Part shown: in pieces, positions 42,646-52,085 of the stretch | Layout: the number at the start of each line of letters is the position of its first letter | Position numbering within the stretch: the first letter of the stretch is position 1 | Assembly (NCBI GenBank): GCA_900455155.1 | Contig: UGUC01000001.1 | Span: 310,001 to 374,000 of the forward strand | Reading direction: 5' to 3' | Length of the DNA stretch: 64,000 bases | Origin: Providencia stuartii | Lineage (GTDB): Bacteria; Pseudomonadota; Gammaproteobacteria; Enterobacterales; Enterobacteriaceae | Notes under the pieces: generated by a model | What the model saw: the letters and a program-made list of their open reading frames with translations, nothing else | What the model was told of the DNA's origin: nothing | Databases searched by the model: none | Program-made: the position numbers and the translations under genes

Positions 42646-43122
42646 AGACGTTAAGCCATTTTATGTTGGTCATGAACGCGGCGCATTATCAGTGACAAAC
42701 GCTAGCGGTGGAAGCAAAATCTAACCTTTTTTTGATTTCACTACTGTTGAAAAAAGTACAACATGATTATTATCCTATAATTATCAGCATATTACACAAT
42801 TTGTTTTTATTCTGATTTTTTTTCTCTTTTTCGTTAGAATTTCACGCAAATCAGAGTAAATTCATCTTTTTTGGCGAATATCGAACGAACCGCTGATCTT
42901 TTAGAAAAACCCTAAAACCAATTTTAGGTCAGCGTCATTGATTAATCACTGACCAAAAAATAAGCCTAAAAGTTCAGCAGACCCTAATTATAATATGTAT
43001 TCAATACTTTTCATCAGTTGTTACACGATACATGGTATCGCAACGATAAAAGTTTAACGAACTCTAGCCACTCATAAAATTGTAGTGTCTTTTAAAATCA
43101 AACAGATAGAGAATTTCTTATT
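42646..43122. other. pitA-yhiN divergent intergenic region
   Basis: 477 bp of AT-rich DNA with no gene. It separates divergent pitA and yhiN and should carry both promoters. No repeat or RNA recognised. Confidence 0.45.
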
Positions 43123-44325
43123 GTGAAAAACTATGACGTCATTATTCTGGGTGCAGGTGCCGCAGGACTTTTTTGTGCATCACTCGCAGGGAAGCGTGGT
43201 TTGAATACACTGGTCTTGGATAACGGAAAAAAACTTGGCAGAAAAATCCTCATGTCAGGAGGCGGGCGTTGTAACTTTACCAATATCTATGCCGAACACA
43301 GTAATTACCTTTCCGCCAACCCTCACTTTTGTAAGTCAGCACTTGCTCGCTATACACAGTGGGATTTCATTGCGTTGGTTAATAAATATAATATCCCTTA
43401 CCACGAGAAAACATTAGGCCAATTATTCTGTGACAATAGCGCCCAAGATATTGTTGATATGCTCGAAGAAGAGTGCCGCTTACCCAATATCACCATAAAA
43501 TTGCGTAGCGAAGTGACTGGCGTTGAAAAAATAGACAACGGTTTTGTGGTAACAGTGAACGGAAATAAAGTGAGTGCACACTCACTTGTTGTCGCAACGG
43601 GCGGCCTATCCATGCCCGGACTAGGAGCGACACCTTTTGGTTATCGAATTGCCGAACAGTTCGGTCATCAGATTTTACCGACCCGCGCAGCGTTAGTTCC
43701 TTTTACACTGCATAAGCCGCTGTTAGAGACGCTACAAGTCCTCTCGGGTGTCTCTGTTGCAGCAACCGTTACCTCCGCCGATGGTACTTTATTTAAAGAA
43801 AATATTCTTTTTACTCACCGTGGCCTATCTGGCCCCGCTATTTTACAGATCTCCAATTATTGGAACCCCGGAGAGTTTGTAAGTATTAACTTACTTCCTG
43901 AACACTCTCTGACGGATTATTTGGCTGAAGAAAAGCAAACACATCCAAACCAATCCCTTAAAACAACACTCGCCAAATTATTACCAAAACGGTTAGTTGA
44001 AGTTTTGCAAACGCTAGGCCAGATACCTGATTGCGCACTCAAACAACTTACCCACCCACAAATTGAGACACTGCATAACAACTTACATCAGTGGCAAATA
44101 CAACCTAATGGTACTGAAGGCTATCGTACCGCTGAGGTCACTTTAGGTGGCGTTGATACCCGCGAAATTTCATCGAAAACGATGGGCTCACTAAAAACAG
44201 AAGGATTATATTTCATCGGTGAGGTTTTGGATGTCACAGGCTGGCTAGGCGGTTATAACTTCCAATGGGCGTGGAGTTCGGCTGCGGCTTGCGCGGAAAA
44301 TCTGCCGTTACATACAGAGCAATAA
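43123..44325 (+). CDS. yhiN: YhiN/HI0933-family flavoprotein, 400 aa
   Basis: FAD-binding Rossmann motif VIILGAGAAGLFCA at the start, then GRKILMSGGGRCNFTN, LVVATGGLSMPGLGATPFGY, and the C-terminal FIGEVLDVTGWLGGYNFQWA. This is the full YhiN (BaiN-like) pattern. Related enzymes reduce substrates with FAD; the enterobacterial role is not established. Start GTG 43123 fits the family N-terminus. Confidence 0.9.
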   Translation: MKNYDVIILGAGAAGLFCASLAGKRGLNTLVLDNGKKLGRKILMSGGGRCNFTNIYAEHSNYLSANPHFCKSALARYTQWDFIALVNKYNIPYHEKTLGQLFCDNSAQDIVDMLEEECRLPNITIKLRSEVTGVEKIDNGFVVTVNGNKVSAHSLVVATGGLSMPGLGATPFGYRIAEQFGHQILPTRAALVPFTLHKPLLETLQVLSGVSVAATVTSADGTLFKENILFTHRGLSGPAILQISNYWNPGEFVSINLLPEHSLTDYLAEEKQTHPNQSLKTTLAKLLPKRLVEVLQTLGQIPDCALKQLTHPQIETLHNNLHQWQIQPNGTEGYRTAEVTLGGVDTREISSKTMGSLKTEGLYFIGEVLDVTGWLGGYNFQWAWSSAAACAENLPLHTEQ

Positions 44326-44584
44326 ACTATTTAAAGGCGTAACCTACGCAAAAAATCATTTAAAGCCACGCAATGGTTTTTGCATAAACATAATTAAACG
44401 GGGTAATAGCGAGGCATTCTAACCTCAATAATACCCCTACTTTCCCTATGTATCGTTCAAAAATCTCGCTGAACCTATAAAAAGTTAATCCATTGAAAAA
44501 ATAATGGATATTATTTAATTTGATAGAAATCATATAATTGCGATTTTTATTGTAATTTATACGATTTTTGATTAAAAAAAACAC
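44326..44584. other. Spacer upstream of ryhB
   Basis: AT-rich spacer between yhiN and the ryhB promoter. No gene recognised. Confidence 0.4.
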
Positions 44585-44593
44585 TTTACAAAC

Positions 44594-44612
44594 GATAGTG
44601 ATAACTATTATC
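44594..44612 (+). promoter_or_regulatory. Fur box of the ryhB promoter
   Basis: GATAGTGATAACTATTATC matches the 19-bp Fur consensus GATAATGATAATCATTATC at 16 positions. It lies between a -35-like TTTACA (44585-44590) and overlaps a -10-like TATCAT (44609-44614, 18-bp spacer). Fur with iron would block this promoter. Confidence 0.85.
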
Positions 44613-44620
44613 ATCAAATC

Positions 44621-44722
44621 ACTACCTCGACATCACTGATACAGTCACTGTCTTGGCAGTACGACATTGCTCACATTGCTTCCAGTGTTTAGTTTAGCCA
44701 GCCTTGTGCTGGCTACTTTTTT
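44621..44722 (+). ncRNA. ryhB: RyhB small RNA
   Basis: The conserved RyhB pairing core is present: ACGACATTGCTCACATTGCT then TCCAGTG at 44661-44687, nearly identical to E. coli RyhB. The Hfq-type terminator follows with stem AGCCAGC / GCTGGCT (44696-44714) and six T. The 5' end is estimated from the -10 box. RyhB pairs with mRNAs of iron-using proteins when iron is low. The pirin gene downstream and the Fur box upstream match the known E. coli locus (yhhW-yhhX/ryhB area). Confidence 0.92.
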
Positions 44723-44865
44723 ATCTCCTGATCTTGTTCAAACTTTTTGAATTCTATGGTCAATCGTAACGGCTTCTCTCTATTATTAAATTGTTTAAAC
44801 TGTCATCAACAAATTTAGCACTGTTCCAACATCGGTTGGCGATAGGCTTTTAAGGAGATGACACA

Positions 44866-45564
44866 ATGATCTATTTACGCAAAGCAAATGAACGTGGCCA
44901 TGCTAATCATGGTTGGCTAGATAGCTGGCATACTTTTTCGTTTGCCAATTATTATGATAAGCAATTTATGGGCTTCTCTGCGCTCCGTGTCATCAACGAA
45001 GACGTTATCGATGCAGGGCAAGGCTTTGGTACCCATCCTCATAAAGATATGGAGATCCTCACCTATGTTCTAGAAGGCACCGTTGAACATAAAGACAGCA
45101 TGGGCAATATGGAGCAGATCCCAGCCGGTGAATTTCAAATAATGAGTGCCGGTACGGGGGTACGTCATTCTGAGTACAACCCTGATGATAAAAACCGCCT
45201 TCACCTTTATCAAATCTGGATTTTGCCGGAAAAGGCCGGTATCGAGCCACGTTATGAGCAAAAACGTTTTGATTCAAAGGATGGGAAACAGCTGGTGCTA
45301 TCACCTGATGCGAGAGATGGCTCGCTAAAAGTGTATCAAGACATGACATTGTGGCGTTGGGCGTTATCGAACAATGACACCCAAACCTATGCGATTGCCG
45401 ACAAACGCGTTGTTTGGATCCAAGTGGTTAAAGGCAACATCGAGGTTAATGGCCAAACTGCCACAACCAGCGATGGCTTAGCGATCTGGCAAGAAGCTAG
45501 CCTCACAATGACAGCGAGTGAAGACAGCGAAATTTTACTGTTTGATTTACCTGCGGCTGACTAA
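44866..45564 (+). CDS. yhhW: Pirin-family protein YhhW
   Basis: A bicupin pirin of 232 residues: GWLDSWHTFSFANYYDKQFM at the start, then GFGTHPHKDMEILTYVLEG with the metal-binding His-x-His and Glu, and MSAGTGVRHSEYNP. E. coli YhhW has quercetin dioxygenase activity in vitro. Cytoplasmic. SD AAGGAGATG lies upstream. Confidence 0.92.
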   Translation: MIYLRKANERGHANHGWLDSWHTFSFANYYDKQFMGFSALRVINEDVIDAGQGFGTHPHKDMEILTYVLEGTVEHKDSMGNMEQIPAGEFQIMSAGTGVRHSEYNPDDKNRLHLYQIWILPEKAGIEPRYEQKRFDSKDGKQLVLSPDARDGSLKVYQDMTLWRWALSNNDTQTYAIADKRVVWIQVVKGNIEVNGQTATTSDGLAIWQEASLTMTASEDSEILLFDLPAAD

Positions 45565-45603
45565 TAGATGACTGCATGCAGATTTACCCACTCAATAAAA
45601 AAC

Positions 45604-45630
45604 AAAGGCCCTGAATTCAGGGCCTTATAA
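45604..45630. terminator. Bidirectional terminator yhhW / pckA
   Basis: Near-perfect palindrome AAGGCCCTGAATTCAGGGCC with flanking AAA and TTATAAT, between the convergent genes. Confidence 0.75.
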
Positions 45631-45650
45631 TTATTTGTTCAACAAACCCA

Positions 45651-47270
45651 TTACAGTTTAGGGCCTGCTTTCACTAATGCTGCACCTGCTGGCGTGTCAG
45701 TATATTTGTCGAAGTTCTTCACGAAACGATCAGCCAAGTCTTTCGCTTTCTCATCCCATTGTGATTTATCAGCATAGGTATTACGAGGGTCAAGGATATT
45801 GGTATCAACGCCCGGTAATGCTGTTGGAACTTCCAAATCAAAGATTGGCAGCTTAATGGTATCTGCTTTTTCGATATCACCACTTAAGATAGCGTCAATA
45901 ATAGCGCGCGTATCTTTAATAGAAATACGTTTACCAGTACCGTTCCAACCCGTATTCACTAAGTAAGCTTTCGCGCCGGCGGCTTCCATACGCTTAACTA
46001 ATACTTCAGCATATTGTGTTGGGTGCAGTGATAGGAATGCCGCACCAAAACAGGCAGAGAAGGTTGGTGTTGGTTCAGTGACACCACGCTCAGTACCTGC
46101 CAATTTAGCCGTAAAGCCAGATAGGAAATGATACTGTGTTTGCTCTGGCGTCAAACGTGAAACTGGAGGTAACACCCCAAACGCATCTGCCGTTAAGAAA
46201 ATGACTTTCGTCGCGTGACCCGCTTTAGAGACTGGCTTAACAATGTTTTCGATATGGTAGATTGGGTAAGAAACACGCGTGTTTTCTGTTTTCGAACCAT
46301 CGTCAAAATCAACGCTACCATCCGCTAATACCGTGACGTTTTCTAACAGAGCATCACGTTTGATGGCGCCATAGATATCTGGCTCGGCTTCTTTAGAAAG
46401 GTGGATAGTTTTTGCATAGCAACCACCTTCAAAGTTAAACACACCATCGTCATCCCAACCGTGCTCATCGTCACCGATTAGCTTACGTTTTGGATCTGTA
46501 GACAATGTTGTTTTACCTGTACCAGACAGGCCGAAGAAAATAGCGACATCGCCTTTTTCACCAACGTTAGCAGAACAGTGCATTGATGCGATGCCTTTAA
46601 GTGGCAGCAGGTAGTTCATCATTGAGAACATACCTTTTTTCATTTCGCCGCCGTACCAAGAACCACCGATTAACTGCATGCGCTCTGTTAGGTTGAAAGC
46701 CACAAAGTTTTCTGAGTTCAGACCTTGCTCTTTCCAATTTGGGTTAGTGCATTTTGCACCGTTCATAACGATAAAGTCTGGCTCAAAACCAACCAGTTCT
46801 GCGTCAGTTGGGCGAATAAACATGTTTTTAACGAAATGCGCCTGCCATGCCACTTCCGTGATAAAACGCACTTTTAAGCGAGTGTCCGCATTCGCGCCAC
46901 AGAATGCATCAACGATAAACAAACGTTTACCTGATAGCTGCTCTGTCACTAAATGTTTTAATTCACTCCAAACTTCTTGGGTCATTGGTTTGTTGTCGTT
47001 TTTACCTTTGCCCTGATCAGCCCACCAGACAGTATCACGGGTGACATCATCACGCACAATGTACTTATCTTTTGGTGAACGACCAGTAAAAATACCGGTA
47101 TCAACCGCAACAGCACCTAACGTGGTCACTGTGCCACGCTCATAGCCTTCTAATCCAGGTTTAGTTTCTTCCTTGAATAGCAGTTCATAACTAGGGTTAT
47201 AGACAACTTCGGCTACATCATGAATGCCATATTGTTCGAGTTCCTTCGGGGTAATACTTTTAGCGCTCAT
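45651..47270 (-). CDS. pckA: Phosphoenolpyruvate carboxykinase (ATP)
   Basis: 539 residues, same as E. coli. The ATP-binding loop is [15 protein letters not shown] (~residues 245-260), with the kinase-2 motif [20 protein letters not shown] and [15 protein letters not shown] near the end. It turns oxaloacetate into PEP in gluconeogenesis. SD AGGAGC lies on the minus strand just upstream of the ATG. Confidence 0.97.
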   Translation of the reverse strand: MSAKSITPKELEQYGIHDVAEVVYNPSYELLFKEETKPGLEGYERGTVTTLGAVAVDTGIFTGRSPKDKYIVRDDVTRDTVWWADQGKGKNDNKPMTQEVWSELKHLVTEQLSGKRLFIVDAFCGANADTRLKVRFITEVAWQAHFVKNMFIRPTDAELVGFEPDFIVMNGAKCTNPNWKEQGLNSENFVAFNLTERMQLIGGSWYGGEMKKGMFSMMNYLLPLKGIASMHCSANVGEKGDVAIFFGLSGTGKTTLSTDPKRKLIGDDEHGWDDDGVFNFEGGCYAKTIHLSKEAEPDIYGAIKRDALLENVTVLADGSVDFDDGSKTENTRVSYPIYHIENIVKPVSKAGHATKVIFLTADAFGVLPPVSRLTPEQTQYHFLSGFTAKLAGTERGVTEPTPTFSACFGAAFLSLHPTQYAEVLVKRMEAAGAKAYLVNTGWNGTGKRISIKDTRAIIDAILSGDIEKADTIKLPIFDLEVPTALPGVDTNILDPRNTYADKSQWDEKAKDLADRFVKNFDKYTDTPAGAALVKAGPKL

Positions 47271-47420
47271 TATTATTGCTCCTGGTAATCATAACTAATC
47301 TACAGATGATCATAATTCTTTACGACTAATTAACAGCGATAGCTATCAAAGAATTGAAAATGTATAATTTTTTTTAATTCATTATGAGACTTAGAGCACG
47401 TAATAAGCCTTTAAAATTAT

Positions 47421-47445
47421 AAAAAAAGGGTGCAAAATTGCACCC
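47421..47445 (-). terminator. Terminator after hslO
   Basis: Palindrome GGGTGCAAAATTGCACCC; on the minus strand it is followed by seven T, so it ends hslO transcripts ~30 bases past the stop. Confidence 0.8.
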
Positions 47446-47474
47446 TCGTCACATAATTAGGTTGCTAAATCGTA

Positions 47475-48347
47475 TCAGTGAAGTTGCTGATTTTGCTCAT
47501 TTTTCAACCCTTGAATATCGGATTCAATAAATACGTAGTGTGAGCCACAATATTCACACTCCATATCAATTTTTCCATCTTTTTGCAATATATCGATAAC
47601 ATCTTCTTCAGGTAAAGTCATTAATGTGCTTTCACAACGCTCCCGTGAGCAAGTGCAACGAAATTCAACGGATTGTGGGTCGTATAGCGTAACATCTTCT
47701 TCATGATATAAACGATGTAGCACCTCTTTGACATCCAGCTCACTCAACTCTTCGCCTTTAATGGTCGCGGTCAACTGCACTAAGTGATCAAAGATATCAT
47801 GGCTACCTTCATCCGCAGCAGGGAGTACTTGCAGTAACATGCCGCCGGCAATCGCTTTACCTTGTGATTCACCAACGCGAATAAACAAGCGCGTTGGTAA
47901 CTGTTCTGACTGCATAAAGTAAGCATCAATGCACTCTTCTAGCGTTTCACCTTCGATTGCAACAATCCCTTGATAACGCTCCCCTTGATTGGGTGTGATA
48001 GTAATGACCATATAGCCATTACCAATCATCTGCTTTAGTGTGCTCCCAGCAACCACGGGGCCATCAACACGCGCAACACCCCGCATTTGTTGTAAGTTAT
48101 TGCCATTAATAACAGCCAAATTCACTGGGCCATCACCTTGGATTTGTACAGTAATATCACCGTCAAATTTCAATGTTGCGGTAAGCAGGCTGGTAGCAAC
48201 AAGCAATTCACCTAATAGTCCTTTAACGGCATCTGGGTAGTCATGATTGTTCAGGATCTGCTGAAATGTCTCATCGACAGTGATCATCTCCCCACGTACA
48301 GCATGCTGTTCAAAAAGGAAACGGTGGAGTAGGTCTTGTTTAGCCAT
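47475..48347 (-). CDS. hslO: Redox-regulated chaperone Hsp33
   Basis: 290 residues. The redox switch is visible near the C-terminus: CTCSRERC (C-x-C) and CEYCG (C-x-x-C), four Cys that hold zinc in the reduced form. The N-terminal domain starts [17 protein letters not shown]. It binds unfolding proteins under oxidative plus heat stress. It pairs with hslR as in E. coli. Confidence 0.95.
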   Translation of the reverse strand: MAKQDLLHRFLFEQHAVRGEMITVDETFQQILNNHDYPDAVKGLLGELLVATSLLTATLKFDGDITVQIQGDGPVNLAVINGNNLQQMRGVARVDGPVVAGSTLKQMIGNGYMVITITPNQGERYQGIVAIEGETLEECIDAYFMQSEQLPTRLFIRVGESQGKAIAGGMLLQVLPAADEGSHDIFDHLVQLTATIKGEELSELDVKEVLHRLYHEEDVTLYDPQSVEFRCTCSRERCESTLMTLPEEDVIDILQKDGKIDMECEYCGSHYVFIESDIQGLKNEQNQQLH

Positions 48348-48431
48348 AATTTCTCTCTATTGCTTATGAGAGGCCTCGTTAAAAACCTCTCACCTTGATT
48401 AAAATGTTTTTAATACGAATAACATCAACGG

Positions 48432-48839
48432 TTACACGTCATGGGAATTTGTCTGCTTAAATTTTAGCAGGGTTCGACGCTCTTTTTTATCGGGTCGCCG
48501 TTCTGGATGCGGCATCGTTAATGCGTTCATCTTCCGAGCTTGGGCCAATTTTTCACGCTGCTCTTGGCTCTCGGGGGTTTCACGATAAAGTAATTGGGCT
48601 TCTGGCGCGCCTCTGCGCTGACCACTCACTTCCAATACTTCGACAGTCCGTTCATCATTACCTTGCCTTAGCCTGATTAACGCATTCAGTTCAACAATTT
48701 TACCGGGCTTGGTCCTTTGCCCGTTGTAATGAACTTTTCCGCCATCAATCATATCGCGAGCTATCGAGCGTGTTTTGTAAAAACGCGCTGCCCATAACCA
48801 TTTATCTAGGCGAACTTGTTCTGTAGGTGATTGTTTCAT
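48432..48839 (-). CDS. hslR: Ribosome-associated heat shock protein Hsp15
   Basis: 135 residues with an S4 RNA-binding domain (VRLDKWLWAARFYKTRSIAR, DGGKVHYNGQRTKPGKIV) and a basic tail. It binds stalled 50S subunits carrying nascent chains. Upstream of hslO in the same direction. In E. coli yrfG lies between hslR and igaA; here only 51 bp separate them. Confidence 0.93.
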   Translation of the reverse strand: MKQSPTEQVRLDKWLWAARFYKTRSIARDMIDGGKVHYNGQRTKPGKIVELNALIRLRQGNDERTVEVLEVSGQRRGAPEAQLLYRETPESQEQREKLAQARKMNALTMPHPERRPDKKERRTLLKFKQTNSHDV

Positions 48840-48890
48840 GATGTTATCCTCAGTGCCAATCTTTAAAATGAGGCCTCCATCATTTAGAAA

Positions 48891-50984
48891 CTAACTTTGA
48901 TTGGAGGGATTGTCTGCCTCAAAGCACTTATCATAATATCGTTTAATATTACGTAATCGCTTTTTATTATTCATGATACGGAATATGACTAAAGTACCAT
49001 TTAATAACACGCCAATGCCGAGAAAGAGAGTGAATAAGGAACTGATCACATATTGCGACAATACCTTCTCATCCGGTTTGCTATGAAGGGTGATATGTAA
49101 TGTCCCGTTCGCATCCGTCGACAAATCCGTGATAATACCTTCGACATCAAACGGGGTGTTGATAAGCAAGCCCGCTATCCGTTTAAGCTCCACCCAGCGT
49201 TGCAAAGGCGTCATATCGTTGAATGTGCTCCCCACGATAAAATCGACGAGCGCTTTATTTTCATCACTGATCAGTAGCACGCCACCCGGTGGAGGACTAT
49301 TCAGTTTTGCAGCCTCTTTTTCAACTTCGACTTTGATAAATTCATATGTGGTGACTTCAACTAGCTTTTCCAAGGCCTCGGCACTACCTGCGCGTAATAA
49401 AACATGAGCGCCACTTAATTTCCCTGTGGACGCTTTAACAACAAGTGTTCCCCAATCATCGGTGCTGCCTAAATTGGTTAGCGCACTTTTCAGCTTAGAG
49501 CAGGCATGTTCTTGGTAACATAACTCGTTGGTTTTCAATATTATTTCAGAGAAATCAAAAATAATATTCATCCCTGATTTCATAATATCACGCTGTAAGC
49601 GCGGGTTAACCCCAACACTGTTTTTTTCAGGGTGTAACTGCTTTTGCACTGTATTAAGTAGCCTAATTGCGCGCTCTATCACTTCAGATTCCGGGTCTGG
49701 CGTCAAATTCATATTGTTCCAATACACACCTGAACAATCAAAAGGCGCAAACTGAGCATGATTCGTATCAGACAGATTAGGCGGCCGATAGCACATCCCA
49801 ACCCCTTTCGCACTTAAGCTATCACCAACTTTTAATTTTCGCGTTTCCAGTTCAGCCACATTCATGACCTTGATCTTTTCAGCGCCCTCAAGCCATGCAA
49901 ACCCGAGTTTGATGGGTAAGCACATGGATTGGTAGGAAAACATCAAAAATAAAACCAGTAAACCAGTTGCGAGTATCAGGAGATTTTTTTTATATCGCCG
50001 ATAAGGGTAATAGCGCTCCTCTTCGTGCAATGATAGAAATTGCCCATGCCGCAAAACCTGCCCTGACGGGTACATGTCTATCTGAGTCGCTTTGTTTAAC
50101 TCATGGTGGATATAAGGTTCCCAATGGGAAGGATAATAGAGATCGATCCCCCCTATAGAGACGGTCGATGATTGCCTTTTATCTAATTCCCCATACAGTT
50201 CCCACCGTTTCGGCTGCCCAAAAACGCACTGCACATCTTGTAATTTCTTAGGGAAGACACGTAAGCGAAAGAGAGCCAATAGGCCCGCAACAAAACAGAA
50301 AAAGGCTCCGACAAACCCCCATGACTGCAAAAAAGGAATGGCAATTAGTGCTAAATACCCAAGTAAAAAGCTCAAACAAATCAGTAAAGTGCCTAGCCAA
50401 CCAGAGGAATGATTTAGCCGATGCTCCTCAATAGTTTCTTTGCGAACACGCAATACTTGAACATTAGGTTCTCCTCTTTCATGAATTGCCGCTTCAGGGG
50501 TAACAATTTCCTGAATATCATCAGAGGTCCACTCATAATTAAAATCTTTTAACGAGAAATTATTTAGAGAAATAATTAATGGTAGATGGTTAGTTTCAAC
50601 TAACTCCATCACATTTTTTTGCTGTAAATAAGGTTCAAGCTGGTGGGGAAGTTTAACTTCAATGGTATCAATAAAATAACGCCAACTATTCGCTTGCTCT
50701 TGCCGCAAATTAAATCGAGTGACTGAATTACACACCGTTGCGATCACGGCATTTTTCTTCAATTGCCACGATGTTTGCTCAGCGCTTTGGGAAGGAAAAG
50801 GGTTGGTACGTAAGTACTGAGAGATGATTTGATAGTCGTTATCTATCATCTTCCGGTAAGATGGCTCAGCTTGAGAAGGGATCTGATAGACACCAGAATT
50901 CCGCCCCCGCCTGAAATACAGAAAGGAAGCCATTATAGTTAGGCTAATTATAAAAATAGCCATTATAATGACGTAAGTAAGCAT
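48891..50984 (-). CDS. igaA: IgaA/YrfF membrane regulator of the Rcs system
   Basis: 697 residues, near the E. coli 711. It has one N-terminal membrane helix (YVIIMAIFIISLTIMASFLY), two pairs around residues 195-245 and 325-350, a large periplasmic domain with Cys residues (GVGMCYRPPNLSDTNHAQFA, CYQEHACSKL) and a last helix near 650. This is the IgaA layout. It restrains Rcs phosphorelay signalling in the inner membrane and is essential in some relatives when Rcs is active. Confidence 0.88.
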   Translation of the reverse strand: MLTYVIIMAIFIISLTIMASFLYFRRGRNSGVYQIPSQAEPSYRKMIDNDYQIISQYLRTNPFPSQSAEQTSWQLKKNAVIATVCNSVTRFNLRQEQANSWRYFIDTIEVKLPHQLEPYLQQKNVMELVETNHLPLIISLNNFSLKDFNYEWTSDDIQEIVTPEAAIHERGEPNVQVLRVRKETIEEHRLNHSSGWLGTLLICLSFLLGYLALIAIPFLQSWGFVGAFFCFVAGLLALFRLRVFPKKLQDVQCVFGQPKRWELYGELDKRQSSTVSIGGIDLYYPSHWEPYIHHELNKATQIDMYPSGQVLRHGQFLSLHEEERYYPYRRYKKNLLILATGLLVLFLMFSYQSMCLPIKLGFAWLEGAEKIKVMNVAELETRKLKVGDSLSAKGVGMCYRPPNLSDTNHAQFAPFDCSGVYWNNMNLTPDPESEVIERAIRLLNTVQKQLHPEKNSVGVNPRLQRDIMKSGMNIIFDFSEIILKTNELCYQEHACSKLKSALTNLGSTDDWGTLVVKASTGKLSGAHVLLRAGSAEALEKLVEVTTYEFIKVEVEKEAAKLNSPPPGGVLLISDENKALVDFIVGSTFNDMTPLQRWVELKRIAGLLINTPFDVEGIITDLSTDANGTLHITLHSKPDEKVLSQYVISSLFTLFLGIGVLLNGTLVIFRIMNNKKRLRNIKRYYDKCFEADNPSNQS

Positions 50985-51405
50985 TTTTTCCCCAGTGAAA
51001 TAATATCAAGAAAAGCATAGCAATCACGGCGCTATCGCTATATAAGCCAATTCCTATTCTATTTTTAGTTTTTATGTTAATTTACAATATGTTGTAATTA
51101 AAAAATTTTATTTATTAATCTGTGCTCTTTTTATACACTTCATATATACATAAAATAATTCAAGTTGTATGTTTGTATACATGCTAAGTACGCCATTTTA
51201 ATATAAAAACCTAAGAGACGAAGCACTGTACCTTATTATCATACCTCTCACACAACTAGAAGTGCGATAGGTATACTAACAGCATTTTATCAACCCGATA
51301 ATCTCTATCAATTTTTTTTGATATGGGTCATAGTTAACAACAGTGTAATAGCGACATTGTAGCGTCGCTGATATTTTTATTCACTCACCCTATTCGGGAA
51401 TTGTT
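50985..51405. other. igaA-nudE divergent region
   Basis: About 420 bp, AT-rich. A short piece near 51150-51180 (ATTCAAGTTGTATGTTTG) resembles an ERIC end but no whole element is present. Contains the promoters of both genes. Confidence 0.4.
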
Positions 51406-51957
51406 ATGACTGAGCTTAAAAAGCCAAAAATCTTGAATATTCAGGATGTTGCTCATTCCAAGTTATTCAGTATCCAATCTGTTGACCTCGAGTTTAGCAA
51501 CGGCGAAAAACGCATTTATGAAAGGATGCGTCCAGGGAAACGTGAGGCCGTACTCATTGTTCCTATCATCAATGATAGTTTGATCCTAATCCGTGAATAC
51601 GCTGTCGGTATTGAAGATTACGAATTAGGGTTCCCTAAAGGCGCTATCGATCCCGGTGAAACCCCAATAGAAGCAGCACAACGCGAGTTAAAAGAAGAAA
51701 TCGGTTTTGGTGCCAATCACATCACACAAGTGGCGAAACTCACCATGTCACCCTCTTACTTCTCTAGTAAGATGAATATTCTCATCGCAAGCGACCTCTA
51801 CCATGAAAAGCTAGAAGGGGATGAACCAGAGCCTTTACAACAGGTTAGATGGCCAATTGCACGCATGATGGAGTTACTTGAACACCCTGATTTCAATGAA
51901 GCGCGTAATATCAGTGCCTTATTCTATCTTGAGCGTTATTTAAAAAAATACAATTAG
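51406..51957 (+). CDS. nudE: ADP-compounds hydrolase NudE
   Basis: 183 residues. The Nudix box is GAIDPGETPIEAAQRELKEE followed by IGFG, giving G-x5-E-x7-R-E-x-x-E-E-x-G. It splits ADP-ribose, Ap3A and NADH. It lies between igaA and mrcA as in E. coli. Confidence 0.95.
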   Translation: MTELKKPKILNIQDVAHSKLFSIQSVDLEFSNGEKRIYERMRPGKREAVLIVPIINDSLILIREYAVGIEDYELGFPKGAIDPGETPIEAAQRELKEEIGFGANHITQVAKLTMSPSYFSSKMNILIASDLYHEKLEGDEPEPLQQVRWPIARMMELLEHPDFNEARNISALFYLERYLKKYN

Positions 51958-52003
51958 CGCCATTTTTCCAAATAGATCGCCAATTAATTTTTGCGTTAAA
52001 AAT

Positions 52004-52040
52004 AAATAGGAAAATCAATACAACGATTTTCCTATTTAAC
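52004..52040. terminator. Bidirectional terminator nudE / mrcA
   Basis: Perfect 13-bp stem AAATAGGAAAATC / GATTTTCCTATTT with an 8-nt loop. T-rich on both outer sides. Confidence 0.8.
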
Positions 52041-52085
52041 ATTTACTCTCTTGTTAGCTCCCCTTTGAACAGGGAGCCAAGCACA

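Noticed and set aside
44360..44617. Small minus-strand protein overlapping the ryhB promoter
   Set aside because: Low-complexity, AT-driven frame that covers the Fur box; no ribosome-binding site or family.
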